Assembly: GCF_001280125.1 (NCBI RefSeq)
Contig: NZ_LGEG01000244.1
Location: 62,001 to 126,000 of the forward strand
Origin: Streptomyces sp. NRRL F-6492
GTDB lineage: Bacteria > Actinomycetota > Actinomycetes > Streptomycetales > Streptomycetaceae
DNA: 64,000 bases
Direction of reading: 5' to 3'
How positions within the stretch are numbered: position 1 is the first letter of the stretch; every line of letters begins with the position of its first letter. Below, piece after piece: positions 1-9,703 of this stretch. A model generated the notes under the pieces. The model saw only the letters and a program-made list of their open reading frames with translations, was not told the origin of the DNA and did no database searches. Position numbers and translations under genes: made by a program.

Positions 1-833
1 CGGGCGACGAGTCGGTGCTCCGCGAGGCGCTCCTCGTCTACGCCCGGGAGATCGCCTTCGCGACGGCCCAGGTGTACGCGCAGGCGGCCGAGGCCCGGGG
101 CGCCTGGGACGCGCGCCTGGAGTCACTCGTGGTGAACGCCGTGCTGTCCGGCGAGGCCGACGAGGGCGCGGTGTCGCGGGCCGCCGCGCTGGGCTGGAAC
201 TCCCCGGACCACGTGTGCGTGCTGCTCGGCACGGCCCCGGACGGGGACAGCGAGCTGACGGTGGAGGCGATCCGCCGGGCCGCCCGGCACGCCAAGCTCC
301 AGGTCCTCACCGGGGTCCTCGGGAACCGGCTCGTCGTGATCGCGGGCGGCAACGACAACCCGCTCGCGGTGGCGAAGGCCCTGATCGGGCCGTACGCGCA
401 GGGTCCGGTGGTGGCCGGTCCGGTCGTCCCCGACCTCCTCGCGGCGACCCGTTCCGCGCAGGCCGCAGCGGCCGGCCTCAAGGCCTGCTCGGCCTGGCAG
501 GACGCCCCGCGCCCGGTCCTCGCGGACGATCTCCTGCCGGAGCGCGCCATCGCGTCCGACCCTTCGGCGCGCGAGCAGTTGGTGGAGGAGATCTACAGAC
601 CACTGGAGGAAGCGGGGTCGGCGCTTCTGGAAACTCTCAGTGTGTACCTGGAGCAGGCGAGCAGCCTGGAAGGCGCGGCGCGGATGCTCTTCGTCCACCC
701 GAACACCGTGCGCTACCGGCTTCGACGTGTGACCGACGTCACCGGCTGGTCACCCTCCGACGTCCGTTCCGCCTTCACCCTGCGGATCGCGCTCATCCTG
801 GGACGCTTGGCCGACGGGGATACGCAGTCCTAG
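1..833 (+). CDS. fasR: PucR-family transcriptional activator of fatty acid synthesis (FasR), 5' end missing
   Basis: The reading frame is open at the window edge, so the N-terminus is cut off; about 276 C-terminal residues are present. The end of the protein has the PucR-type helix-turn-helix, with the motif HPNTVRYRLRRV close to the C-terminus, preceded by a region typical of PucR/CdaR regulators. It lies directly upstream of fabD in the same direction, which is the position of FasR in Streptomyces, where it activates the fabD-fabH-acpP-fabF operon. Family assignment comes from the motif; the specific name comes from the gene neighbourhood. Confidence 0.88.
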   Translation, partial: GDESVLREALLVYAREIAFATAQVYAQAAEARGAWDARLESLVVNAVLSGEADEGAVSRAAALGWNSPDHVCVLLGTAPDGDSELTVEAIRRAARHAKLQVLTGVLGNRLVVIAGGNDNPLAVAKALIGPYAQGPVVAGPVVPDLLAATRSAQAAAAGLKACSAWQDAPRPVLADDLLPERAIASDPSAREQLVEEIYRPLEEAGSALLETLSVYLEQASSLEGAARMLFVHPNTVRYRLRRVTDVTGWSPSDVRSAFTLRIALILGRLADGDTQS

Positions 834-837
834 ACTT

Positions 838-854
838 TTGTCGAACACCAACAA
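838..854. promoter_or_regulatory. Inverted repeat between fasR and fabD, possible regulator site
   Basis: TTGT and ACAA arms flank a 9-base spacer just after the fasR stop and about 70 bases before the fabD start. FasR is known to act on the fab promoter in Streptomyces, so this A/T-richer dyad is a reasonable candidate. The arms are short and I do not match it to a published box. Confidence 0.25.
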
Positions 855-922
855 TTCCCCCGACGGTTCTTCGTCCTTGTCCCCACGGGCGCTCGGAGCC
901 GTCCCCAAGAGAGAGTGTGAGG

Positions 923-1843
923 GTGCTCGTACTCGTCGCTCCCGGCCAAGGCGCCCAGACGCCCGGCTTCCTGACCCCCTGGCTCGAACTCCCCGGCGCC
1001 GCCGACCGCGTGGCGGCCTGGTCCGACGCCATCGGGCTCGACCTCGCCCACTACGGCACGAAGGCGGACGCGGACGAGATCCGTGACACCGCCGTGGCAC
1101 AGCCCCTGCTCGTCGCCGCCGGCCTGCTCTCCGCGGCCGCGCTCGGCGACGACCTGGCGCCCGGCGTGGTCGCCGGTCACAGCGTCGGCGAGTTCACCGC
1201 GGCCGCCTTCGCGGGCGTGCTCGACGACACGGCGGCGCTGCGTCTCGTGCGGACCCGCGGACTCGCGATGGCGGAGGCCGCCGCGATCACGGCGACCGGC
1301 ATGTCGGCGCTGCTCGGCGGTGACCCCGAGGTGACCGTCCCGCACCTGGAGAAGCTCGGCCTGACGGCCGCGAACGTGAACGGCGCGGGCCAGATCGTGG
1401 CCGCCGGCACCCTGGAGCAGCTGGCCGCCCTGGAGGCGGACAAGCCCGAGGGCGTCCGCCGCGTCGTGGCGCTCAAGGTCGCCGGCGCCTTCCACACGCA
1501 CCACATGGCCCCGGCGGTGACGAAGCTGGAGGAGGCGGCGGCCCTGCTGTCGCCGGCCGCTCCGACCACCCGTTACGTCTCCAACAAGGACGGCCAGGTC
1601 GTCATGGACGGCGCCGAGGTCGTGTCCCGTCTGGTCGGCCAGGTGGCGAACCCGGTCCGCTGGGACCTGTGCATGGAGACCTTCCACGACCTGGGGGCGA
1701 CGGCGCTGATCGAGGTGTGCCCCGGTGGCACCCTGACCGGCATCGCCAAGCGGGCCCTCCCCGGCGTGTCCACGATCGCCCTGAAGACTCCCGACGACCT
1801 CGACGCGGCCCGTACGCTCGTCGCCGAGCACGCGGCCGTCTGA
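923..1843 (+). CDS. fabD: Malonyl-CoA:ACP transacylase FabD
   Basis: 306 residues. Transfers malonyl groups from malonyl-CoA to acyl carrier protein for fatty acid (and often type II polyketide) synthesis in the cytoplasm. The N-terminus has the oxyanion-loop motif APGQGAQ, the nucleophile serine is in GHSVGE (about residue 87), and the catalytic histidine is in AGAFHTHHM. The start is the GTG at 923, because the product then begins VLVLVAPGQG like known Streptomyces FabD and an AGAGAG ribosome site lies 8 bases upstream; a GTG at 917 is the alternative but sits almost on that site. First gene of fabD-fabH-acpP-fabF, with only 18 bases to fabH. Confidence 0.96.
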   Translation: MLVLVAPGQGAQTPGFLTPWLELPGAADRVAAWSDAIGLDLAHYGTKADADEIRDTAVAQPLLVAAGLLSAAALGDDLAPGVVAGHSVGEFTAAAFAGVLDDTAALRLVRTRGLAMAEAAAITATGMSALLGGDPEVTVPHLEKLGLTAANVNGAGQIVAAGTLEQLAALEADKPEGVRRVVALKVAGAFHTHHMAPAVTKLEEAAALLSPAAPTTRYVSNKDGQVVMDGAEVVSRLVGQVANPVRWDLCMETFHDLGATALIEVCPGGTLTGIAKRALPGVSTIALKTPDDLDAARTLVAEHAAV

Positions 1844-1861
1844 CTAGGAGTGTCGAGAAGC

Positions 1862-2893
<1,032 letters not shown>

Positions 2894-2948
2894 GCACCCG
2901 GATCTCCCGGAAGCCCCTTACCGAAGCAACCACAGAAGGAGCGCCACC

Positions 2949-3197
2949 ATGGCCTTCACCCAGGAGCAGATCGTCGAAGGTCTCGCCGAGATCGTCAACG
3001 AGATCGCCGGCATCCCGACCGAGGACGTCGAGCTGGACAAGTCCTTCACCGACGACCTGGACGTCGACTCGCTGTCCATGGTCGAGGTCGTCGTCGCCGC
3101 CGAAGAGCGGTTCGAGGTCAAGATCCCGGACGAGGACGTCAAGAACCTCAAGACCGTGGGCGACGCCGTCGACTACATCCTGAAGAACCAGGGCTGA
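2949..3197 (+). CDS. acpP: Acyl carrier protein
   Basis: 82-residue acidic protein that carries growing acyl chains on a phosphopantetheine arm. The attachment serine is Ser41 in the motif DVDSLSMVE. An AAGGAG ribosome site lies 7 bases before the ATG. It sits between fabH and fabF as expected and is the fatty-acid ACP, not a polyketide ACP, judging from this context. Confidence 0.97.
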   Translation: MAFTQEQIVEGLAEIVNEIAGIPTEDVELDKSFTDDLDVDSLSMVEVVVAAEERFEVKIPDEDVKNLKTVGDAVDYILKNQG

Positions 3198-3276
3198 TCC
3201 GGCCCTCGCTGTTCCGGTCAGCCACCCGGCGGTGGCGCCGCATTCCGACCATCACACACATGGAGAACGAATTCCT

Positions 3277-4539
3277 GTGAGCTCGACCAATCGCACCGTG
3301 GTCGTCACCGGTATCGGCGCAACCACACCGCTGGGTGGCGACTCCGCATCGACCTGGGAAGGTCTGATCGCGGGGCGCTCCGGCGTCCGTCCGCTCGAGG
3401 GCGAACGTTTCGCCGAGCTGCCCGTCAAGATCGCCGCGACGGCCGCCGTCGACCCCGGCGACGTCCTTCCCCGCCCGCTCGCCCGCAAGCTGGACCGCTC
3501 GGCGCAGTTCGCCGTGATCGCGGCCCGCGAGGCGTGGGCCGACGCGGGCTACACCGCTCCCGCCGGTGAGGACGAGAAGATCGTGCCCGAGCGGCTCGGT
3601 TCCGTCATCGCCTCCGGCATCGGCGGTGTCACCACGCTGCTCGACCAGTACGACGTGCTGAAGGAGAAGGGCGTCCGCCGCGTCTCCCCGCACACCGTCC
3701 CCATGCTCATGCCCAACAGCCCCTCGGCGAACGTGGGTCTGGAGGTGAACGCCCGGGCGGGCGTCCACACCCCGGTCTCCGCGTGCGCGTCGGGCGCCGA
3801 GGCGATCGGCTACGCCGTCGAGATGATCCGCACCGGCCGTGCGGACGTGGTCGTCGCCGGTGGCACCGAGGCCGCGATCCACCCGCTGCCGATCGCCGCC
3901 TTCGCCAACATGATGGCGATGTCCAAGAGCAACGACGAGCCCGAGAAGGCCTCGCGCCCGTACGACACCGGCCGTGACGGCTTCGTGCTCGGCGAGGGCG
4001 CGGGCGTCGTGGTCCTGGAGTCCGAGGAGCACGCGAAGGCGCGCGGCGCGCGCGTCTACTGCGAGGTCCTGGGCCAGGGCCTGTCGGCCGACAGCCACCA
4101 CATCGCGCAGCCCGAGCCGACCGGCCGGGGCATCGCGGCCGCGATGCGGAACCTGCTGGACTCGACGGACCTGAAGCCGTCGGAGGTCGTCCACCTGAAC
4201 GCGCACGCCACGTCGACGCCGCAGGGCGACACCGCCGAGATCAAGGCGCTGCGGAACGTCCTGGGCGACGACCTGGACCACGTCGCGATCTCCGCGACGA
4301 AGTCGATGACGGGTCACCTCCTGGGCGGCGCGGGCGGCATCGAGACCGTCGCGACGGTCCTGGCGCTGCACCACCGCCTCGCCCCGCCGACGATCAACGT
4401 CGACGAGCTGGACCCGGAGATCGACGCGGACATCGTCCGCGGCGAGGCCCGCCCGCTCCCGGAGGGCACGGTCGCCGCGATCAACAACAGCTTCGGCTTC
4501 GGCGGCCACAACGTGGTCCTGGCGTTCCGCACGGTCTGA
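3277..4539 (+). CDS. fabF: Beta-ketoacyl-ACP synthase II FabF
   Basis: 420 residues. Elongation condensing enzyme of type II fatty acid synthesis. Catalytic Cys170 lies in VSACASGAEA; the two active-site histidines are in NAHATSTPQGD and KSMTGHLLGG; the C-terminus has the glycine-rich NNSFGFGGHN. GTG start at 3277 (product begins SSTNRTVVVTG) with GGAGAA 9-14 bases upstream; an upstream in-frame ATG has no ribosome site. The gap of 79 bases after acpP suggests the same transcript. Ends at a strong bidirectional hairpin. Confidence 0.97.
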   Translation: MSSTNRTVVVTGIGATTPLGGDSASTWEGLIAGRSGVRPLEGERFAELPVKIAATAAVDPGDVLPRPLARKLDRSAQFAVIAAREAWADAGYTAPAGEDEKIVPERLGSVIASGIGGVTTLLDQYDVLKEKGVRRVSPHTVPMLMPNSPSANVGLEVNARAGVHTPVSACASGAEAIGYAVEMIRTGRADVVVAGGTEAAIHPLPIAAFANMMAMSKSNDEPEKASRPYDTGRDGFVLGEGAGVVVLESEEHAKARGARVYCEVLGQGLSADSHHIAQPEPTGRGIAAAMRNLLDSTDLKPSEVVHLNAHATSTPQGDTAEIKALRNVLGDDLDHVAISATKSMTGHLLGGAGGIETVATVLALHHRLAPPTINVDELDPEIDADIVRGEARPLPEGTVAAINNSFGFGGHNVVLAFRTV

Positions 4540-4556
4540 CCCGCGCCTCACGCCCG

Positions 4557-4586
4557 AGGCCCGCCCCCATCCCGGGGGCGGGCCTT
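4557..4586. terminator. Bidirectional hairpin terminator between fabF and the DUF3145 gene
   Basis: Perfect 11-bp stem GGCCCGCCCCC / GGGGGCGGGCC with a 5-base loop, located between two convergent genes. No U-tract, as is common in Streptomyces. Confidence 0.8.
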
Positions 4587-4665
4587 CGGCGTGTCGCGTG
4601 CGGTTTCGGGCGCGTGGGGCCCGGCCCCGGCGTGGGGGCGGGCCTTTCCGGGGTGCGAGGGGGCG

Positions 4666-5160
4666 TCAGACGACCTGGTGGAGCCAGCGGACCGGGGCGC
4701 CCTCGCCCGCGTAGCGGAAGGGCTCCAGTTCGTCGTCCCAGGGCTTGCCGAGGAGCGCGGCGATCTCGGCCTCCAGCGGGGTCCCGCCCTGCGCGGAGCG
4801 CGCCAGGGCGGCCCGGAGGCGGTCCTCGGGGACCAGGATGTCGCCGTGCATGCCGGTGACGGCGTGGAAGATGCCCAGGTCGGGGGTGGCGCTGTAGCGC
4901 TCGCCCTCGGCGGTGGGGCAGGGTTCCGCCGTGACCTCGAAGCGGAGCGTCTGCCAGCCCCGGAGGGCGGAGGCGATCCGGGAGGCGGTGCCGGTCTCGC
5001 CCTTCCAGGAGAGTTCGGCCCTCCAGGTGCCGGGGGACGCCGGCTGGCGGATCCAGTCGAGCTGGACCCTCGCACCGAGGACGCCCGCCACCGCCCATTC
5101 GACGTGCGGGCAGAGCGCGCGCGGTGCGGAGTGTACGTACAGGACTCCACGTGTCGTCAC
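4666..5160 (-). CDS. DUF3145 family protein
   Basis: 164 residues. Recognised as the actinobacterial DUF3145 family by its start TTRGVLYVHSAPRALCPHVE and tryptophan-rich core. Function unknown. It is soluble with no signal or membrane segment. The GTG at 5160 is chosen because GGAGG lies 5 bases upstream and the family begins here; a longer reading frame to 5244 lacks such support. In Streptomyces this gene usually follows fabF, convergent to it, as here, but there is no evidence that it takes part in lipid synthesis. Confidence 0.85.
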   Translation of the reverse strand: MTTRGVLYVHSAPRALCPHVEWAVAGVLGARVQLDWIRQPASPGTWRAELSWKGETGTASRIASALRGWQTLRFEVTAEPCPTAEGERYSATPDLGIFHAVTGMHGDILVPEDRLRAALARSAQGGTPLEAEIAALLGKPWDDELEPFRYAGEGAPVRWLHQVV

Positions 5161-5418
5161 CGGGACCTCCAGTGTGGGACGAGGTTCGCCTTTCCCAGCG
5201 GCCTCAGTAAACATCATCGGGAGCTGATCTTCACAAACCCTCAAAAAGGGGACAGGTTGTGACGTGATGTAATTTACCGGAGCCGGTCGGCGAGGGCGCC
5301 TCTGGTTCGACGGGGGAAAAGCTACCCTGCCGCACCGTCATCGGGGTGACGTACCGTCGGACCGATGACCGTGCACACGAAGCTTTCACCCGCGAGGACG
5401 CCGAAGGAGGGGCCGGGG

Positions 5419-6306
5419 ATGCGCGGCCGACGCCGTTTCCGTACCGCCGTCGCCGCCGCGACGGCGGCGCTGCTGTGCGCCGGGGCGCTGGCCGGATGCT
5501 CCTCCGGGACCCCGGAGCGGCCCGCCCCCGCCAGGAGCGCGCCGGTCCCGTCCCCGACGCCCACCTCCTCCTGGAACGCCTCCCCCTCCTCCCTCGCCGC
5601 CGTCGGCGACTCCATCACCCGCGCCTTCGACGCCTGCTCGCTCCTGTCGGACTGCCCCGAGGCGTCCTGGGCGACCGGGACCGACACGGCCGTCAACAGC
5701 CTGGCGCTGCGGCTCCTGGGCCCGGAGAAGGCGGCCGGCCGCAGCTGGAACCTGGCGCGGACGGGGGCGCGGATGGCGGACCTCCCCGGGCAGATGACCG
5801 CGGCGGCGGCCCGGAAGCCGGAGCTGGTGACGGTGATGATGGGCGCCAACGACGCCTGCCGGCCGACTCCGGGCCTGATGACCCCGGTCGCGGAGTTCCG
5901 CGCCTCCTTCGCGGCGGCGCTCGCCCGGCTGCGGACGGCGGCGCCGGAGGCGCGGGTGTACGTGGCGAGCGTGCCGGACCTGAAGCACCTGTGGTCGACG
6001 GGGCGGACCGGCGGCGCGGCGGGCGTGTGGGACCTGGGGATCTGCGGCGCGATGCTGGCGGACGCGACGGACCTGGGACCCGAGGCGGAGCGGCGGCGCA
6101 CGACGGTGTCGGAGCGGGTGGACGCGTACAACGGGGTCCTGGCGGAGGTCTGCGCGAAGGACGAGCACTGCCGGTACGACGGCGGGGCGGTCCACCGGTT
6201 CCGCTTCGACGGAGCCCAGTTGAGCCCCTGGGACTGGTTCCACCCGAGCCGGGACGGCCAGGCGCGGCTCGCGGAGCTGGCGTACCGGCGGATCACGGCG
6301 GAGTGA
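5419..6306 (+). CDS. Secreted SGNH/GDSL-family hydrolase, predicted lipoprotein
   Basis: 295 residues. N-terminal basic and hydrophobic signal ending in a lipobox LAGC (cysteine near residue 33), then a Pro/Ser/Thr-rich linker, then an SGNH esterase domain: block I AVGDSITRAF, block III GANDAC, and block V DWFHPS with the catalytic Asp-x-x-His. It probably acts on esters outside the membrane; the substrate is unknown. The ATG at 5419 has AAGGAGG 8 bases upstream; a start at 5365 would put extra residues before the signal peptide. Monocistronic, with a hairpin right after the stop. Confidence 0.85.
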   Translation: MRGRRRFRTAVAAATAALLCAGALAGCSSGTPERPAPARSAPVPSPTPTSSWNASPSSLAAVGDSITRAFDACSLLSDCPEASWATGTDTAVNSLALRLLGPEKAAGRSWNLARTGARMADLPGQMTAAAARKPELVTVMMGANDACRPTPGLMTPVAEFRASFAAALARLRTAAPEARVYVASVPDLKHLWSTGRTGGAAGVWDLGICGAMLADATDLGPEAERRRTTVSERVDAYNGVLAEVCAKDEHCRYDGGAVHRFRFDGAQLSPWDWFHPSRDGQARLAELAYRRITAE

Positions 6307-6309
6307 GGA

Positions 6310-6341
6310 CCCCGGGGCGGATGTCAGGTTCCGCCCCGGGG
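6310..6341. terminator. Terminator hairpin after the SGNH hydrolase gene
   Basis: Perfect 11-bp stem CCCCGGGGCGG / CCGCCCCGGGG with a 10-base loop, between the convergent SGNH hydrolase and beta-glucosidase genes. Confidence 0.75.
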
Positions 6342-6381
6342 CCCGGTCTCTCTGCTCTCTCCGCGGGCCGCGACCGGAGGG

Positions 6382-8952
6382 TCAGTCGATCTCCAGGACG
6401 GCCGTCAGGCGCACGTCGTCCAGGGAGTGGGCGGCCCTGACCTCGTATGCCCCGGGAACGAAGGTCCAGTCGTCCTTCTCCTCGTCCCGGATCTCGAAGG
6501 CCCGGCGGGAGAGCGCGATCCCGGCCTCGACGGTCTCCCCGGGCCCGGCCGCGACGCTCGCGAAACCGGCGAGGAGGCGGGCCGGGCGTTCGGCGGTGGA
6601 GGAGGGGGCGGGCGCCAGATAGATCTGGACGGTCTCGCGGCCCGGCCGGTCGCCGGTGTTGGTGATCCGGACGGTGACCGTGTCGGGGCCCGCGACCAGG
6701 GAGTCGTACGACCAGGTGGTGTAGCCGAGGCCGTGCCCGAAGGCGTACGCGGGGGTCCGGCCGCTCCGGTCCCAGGCGCGGTAGCCGATGAAGGGGCCCT
6801 CGGCGTAGACGAGTTCCCCGTCGGTGGGGACGACGTCGGTGACGGGGGCGTCGGCGAGGACGGCGGGCCAGGTGGTGGGGAGGCGGCCGCCGGGCTCCTC
6901 GGCGCCGGTGAGGACGTCGGCGAGGGCGGCGCCGCCCTCCTGGCCGGGGAACCAGGTGAGCAGGACCGCGGCCACGTCCTCGCGCCAGGGCAGTTCGACC
7001 GGGGAGCCGGCGTTGACCACGACCACCGTGTTCGGGTTGGCGGCGGCGACGGCCCGTACGAGGTCGTCCTGGCGGCCGGGGAGCGCGAGGTCCGCGCGGT
7101 CGAAGCCCTCGGACTCGACGCGTTCGGTGGTGGCGACGACCACGACGGCGGTGTCGGCGGCGCGGGCGGCCCCGACGGCTTCGGCGATCAGTTCGTCGGG
7201 GTCACGGCGCGGACCGAGGTGGACGAGGGAGAAGGCGACGGCCGGCAGCGGGGCCGCGAACTCCTCGTCGAGGGTGTGGAGCAGGGAGACCTCGACGGTC
7301 TCGCCGGCGGTGAGCGGGACCCGGGCGCGCTCGACCGGGGAGCCGAAGAAGGCCTCGAAGGGGTCGGTCTCGGAGCCCATGGCCTGGACGCCGTCGAAGA
7401 CGGTCTCGCCGCCGACGGTGAGGACGAAGGCGCCGAGGCCGCGGGTGCCGAAGGAGTGCGCGCCGGTCTCGCGCGGGGTGAAGGTGCCGACGACCTCGAC
7501 GGAGGCGAGGGTCTCGTGGGTGACGCCGTCGGGCAGGTCGCCGCCGATCCACTGGACCTGGCCGCTGGGCAGGGAGCCCTCGCCGAGGAGGTTCCCGGCG
7601 GCGTCGCGGCAGCGGGCGCGGAGGGTGAACCCCTGCCCGGCGGGGGCGGGTTCGTCGCTGGGGTCGGCGCCGACCGCGTACGTCAGGGAGCCTTCGGGCA
7701 GGGCGGCGGTGAGGCCGTCGAGCGGGGAGACGACGTGGTCGGGGAAGACCTGGGCGGAGCCGCCGCCGAGGACGCGGGCGTCGCGGGCGGCGGCGCCGGA
7801 GAGGGCGACGGTGGTGCCGGGGGCGAGGGGGAGGACCCGGGCCCCGTTCCGTACGGGATTCCCGTTGCGCACGGGATTCTCGTTCCGTACGGGATTCCCG
7901 CTCCGTGTGGAGTCTTCGCTCCGTGTGGAGTCTTCGTTCCGCGTGGAGTCTTCGTTCCGTACGAGGACGAAGCCGCGGTGGGCGATCTCGCGGGCGAGGG
8001 CGTCGCCGTCGATCGGGGCCGGGGGTTCGGTGACGGCCGGCGGGGCGCCTTCGAGGGCGCCGACGCGGGCGGCGAGCCGCAGGACGTTGCGCACGGCGGT
8101 GTCGACGGCCGACTCCTCGGCCTCGCCGGCGCGGACGGCGGCGGCCAGGGCCTCGCCGTAGACGGTGGCCGGGCCCGGCATGGCGACGTCGAGGCCGCCC
8201 CGGAGGGCGCCGGCGGTGGAGCGGGCGGCCATCCAGTCGGAGACGTTGACGCCGTCGAAGCCCCATTCGCCGCGCAGGACCTCGTTCACCAGGTGGTGGT
8301 GTTCGGTCATGGTCACGCCGTTGACCTGGTTGTAGGCGGTCATGATGCCCCAGGGCCGGGCGTTCTTGACGATGGCCTCGAAGGGGGCGAGGTAGAGCTC
8401 GCGGAGGGGCCGGGGGCCGACCCGGTTGTCGACGGTGAAGCGGTCGGTCTCGGCGTCGTTGGCGACGAAGTGCTTGACGGTGGTGCCGACCCCGCCGTCC
8501 TGGACGCCCAGGACGTAGCCGGTGCCGATCGCGCCGGTGAGGAGGGGGTCCTCGCCGTAGGCCTCGAAGTGGCGGCCGCCGAGGGGGCTGCGGTGCAGGT
8601 TGACGGTGGGGGCGAGGAGGACGTGGACGCCCTTGCGGCGGGCCTCCTGGGCGAGGAGCCGGCCGGCCCGGCGGGCGAGGGCGGGGTCCCAGGCGGCGGC
8701 GAGCGCGGTCGGGGAGGGCAGGGCGACGGAGGGGTCGTCGGCGGTCCAGCGGACGCCCCGGACGCCGATCGGGCCGTCGGACATGACCAGGGACGCGAGC
8801 CCGATCTCGGGCAGGGGGTGCAGGCTCCACATGTCCCGGCCGCCGAGCAGCCGGGCCTTGGCGTCCAGGTCGAGCCTGCCGAGCGCCGCCTCGACGGCCG
8901 CCTCCCGGGCGGCCTCTCCCGCCGCGCCCGCGTCCGTGCCGCTCTCCGCCAT
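6382..8952 (-). CDS. Glycoside hydrolase family 3 beta-glucosidase with PA14-like insertion
   Basis: 856 residues, no signal peptide, so probably cytoplasmic. Order: GH3 N-terminal barrel with the nucleophile Asp239 in NVSDWMAAR and the substrate motif VKHFVANDAE; GH3 C-terminal domain; a PA14-like beta domain around residues 440-560; C-terminal fibronectin III-like domain. It should remove terminal beta-glucosyl (or related) units from oligosaccharides. The ATG at 8952 has GAGGAGG 8 bases upstream. Between the two catalytic domains (about residues 328-369) a stretch of 6-residue repeats (NEDSTR, then NPVRN forms) enlarges a loop that is normally only a few residues long. Divergent from a TetR regulator, which may control it. 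Confidence 0.92.
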   Translation of the reverse strand: MAESGTDAGAAGEAAREAAVEAALGRLDLDAKARLLGGRDMWSLHPLPEIGLASLVMSDGPIGVRGVRWTADDPSVALPSPTALAAAWDPALARRAGRLLAQEARRKGVHVLLAPTVNLHRSPLGGRHFEAYGEDPLLTGAIGTGYVLGVQDGGVGTTVKHFVANDAETDRFTVDNRVGPRPLRELYLAPFEAIVKNARPWGIMTAYNQVNGVTMTEHHHLVNEVLRGEWGFDGVNVSDWMAARSTAGALRGGLDVAMPGPATVYGEALAAAVRAGEAEESAVDTAVRNVLRLAARVGALEGAPPAVTEPPAPIDGDALAREIAHRGFVLVRNEDSTRNEDSTRSEDSTRSGNPVRNENPVRNGNPVRNGARVLPLAPGTTVALSGAAARDARVLGGGSAQVFPDHVVSPLDGLTAALPEGSLTYAVGADPSDEPAPAGQGFTLRARCRDAAGNLLGEGSLPSGQVQWIGGDLPDGVTHETLASVEVVGTFTPRETGAHSFGTRGLGAFVLTVGGETVFDGVQAMGSETDPFEAFFGSPVERARVPLTAGETVEVSLLHTLDEEFAAPLPAVAFSLVHLGPRRDPDELIAEAVGAARAADTAVVVVATTERVESEGFDRADLALPGRQDDLVRAVAAANPNTVVVVNAGSPVELPWREDVAAVLLTWFPGQEGGAALADVLTGAEEPGGRLPTTWPAVLADAPVTDVVPTDGELVYAEGPFIGYRAWDRSGRTPAYAFGHGLGYTTWSYDSLVAGPDTVTVRITNTGDRPGRETVQIYLAPAPSSTAERPARLLAGFASVAAGPGETVEAGIALSRRAFEIRDEEKDDWTFVPGAYEVRAAHSLDDVRLTAVLEID
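7845..7970. repeat. 18-bp tandem repeat, seven units, inside the GH3 gene
   Basis: Seven consecutive 18-bp units, in frame, beginning cgttccgtacgggattcc. Three units are of the 'gggattcc' type and the last four of the 'tggagtctt' type. They encode repeated hexapeptides (NEDSTR / NPVRNE). Confidence 0.9.
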
Positions 8953-9093
8953 GGCCGTACCTCCTCGTCGACGTGCCGATGGGCCCATCGTGCACCGGTT
9001 TCCCTGTAGGGGGGTAGGCGATGTGATGATTCTGTTACTTATATGAAGAGGTACGGTCCTGTCCGGACGGACCTTCGGAAGGGAGCCCCGGGG

Positions 9094-9669
9094 ATGGTGC
9101 GGGCCAGGAGCGAGGAGCGGCGCGCGGTCATCGTGCGCGCCGCCCTCGAAGTGATCGCCGAGCGCGGCTACCGGGGCGCGACCCTCGCCGCCGTCGCCGA
9201 GCGCGTCGGGCTGACCCAGCAGGGGCTGCTGCACTACTTCCCGACGAAGGAGGCCCTGCTCGTCGCGGTCCTGGAGGAGCGGGACCACTGGGACACCAGC
9301 GGCGGCGGGGGCCGCGAGGGCTGGCGGCTCGACCTGGTCGACTCCCTCGTGGAGTACAACGCGATGCGTCCCGGGATCGTGCAGACCTTCTCCGCGCTGC
9401 TCGGCGAGAGCGTCACGGACGGGCACCCGGCGCGGGAGTTCTTCACCGAGCGGTACGCCCAGGTGCGGGCGCACATGGCGGAGGTGCTGCGCCTGGAGTT
9501 CGGCGAGCGGCTGCCCGGCGGCCTCACCCCGGAGCGGGCGGCGCCGCTGCTCACGGCGGTGATGGACGGCCTCCAGTACCAGTGGCTCCTGGACCCCTCG
9601 GCGGTCGACATGCCGGGCGCCTTCCGGGACTTCGTACGGCTGCTGTACGGCGGGGAGGACCCTTCCTGA
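9094..9669 (+). CDS. TetR/AcrR-family transcriptional regulator
   Basis: 191 residues. N-terminal TetR helix-turn-helix: IVRAALEVIAERGYRGATLAAVAERVGLTQ is recognisable, with LLHYFPTKEALL after it; the C-terminal half is the variable ligand domain. The ATG at 9094 has AAGGGAG 9 bases upstream. It is divergent from the GH3 beta-glucosidase with 141 bases between starts, including an unusually A/T-rich stretch near 9025-9050, so control of the glucosidase and of itself is likely but inferred. Confidence 0.88.
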   Translation: MVRARSEERRAVIVRAALEVIAERGYRGATLAAVAERVGLTQQGLLHYFPTKEALLVAVLEERDHWDTSGGGGREGWRLDLVDSLVEYNAMRPGIVQTFSALLGESVTDGHPAREFFTERYAQVRAHMAEVLRLEFGERLPGGLTPERAAPLLTAVMDGLQYQWLLDPSAVDMPGAFRDFVRLLYGGEDPS

Positions 9670-9703
9670 CCCGCGCCGGTCCACGGGCGGGATGATGGGG
9701 GCC

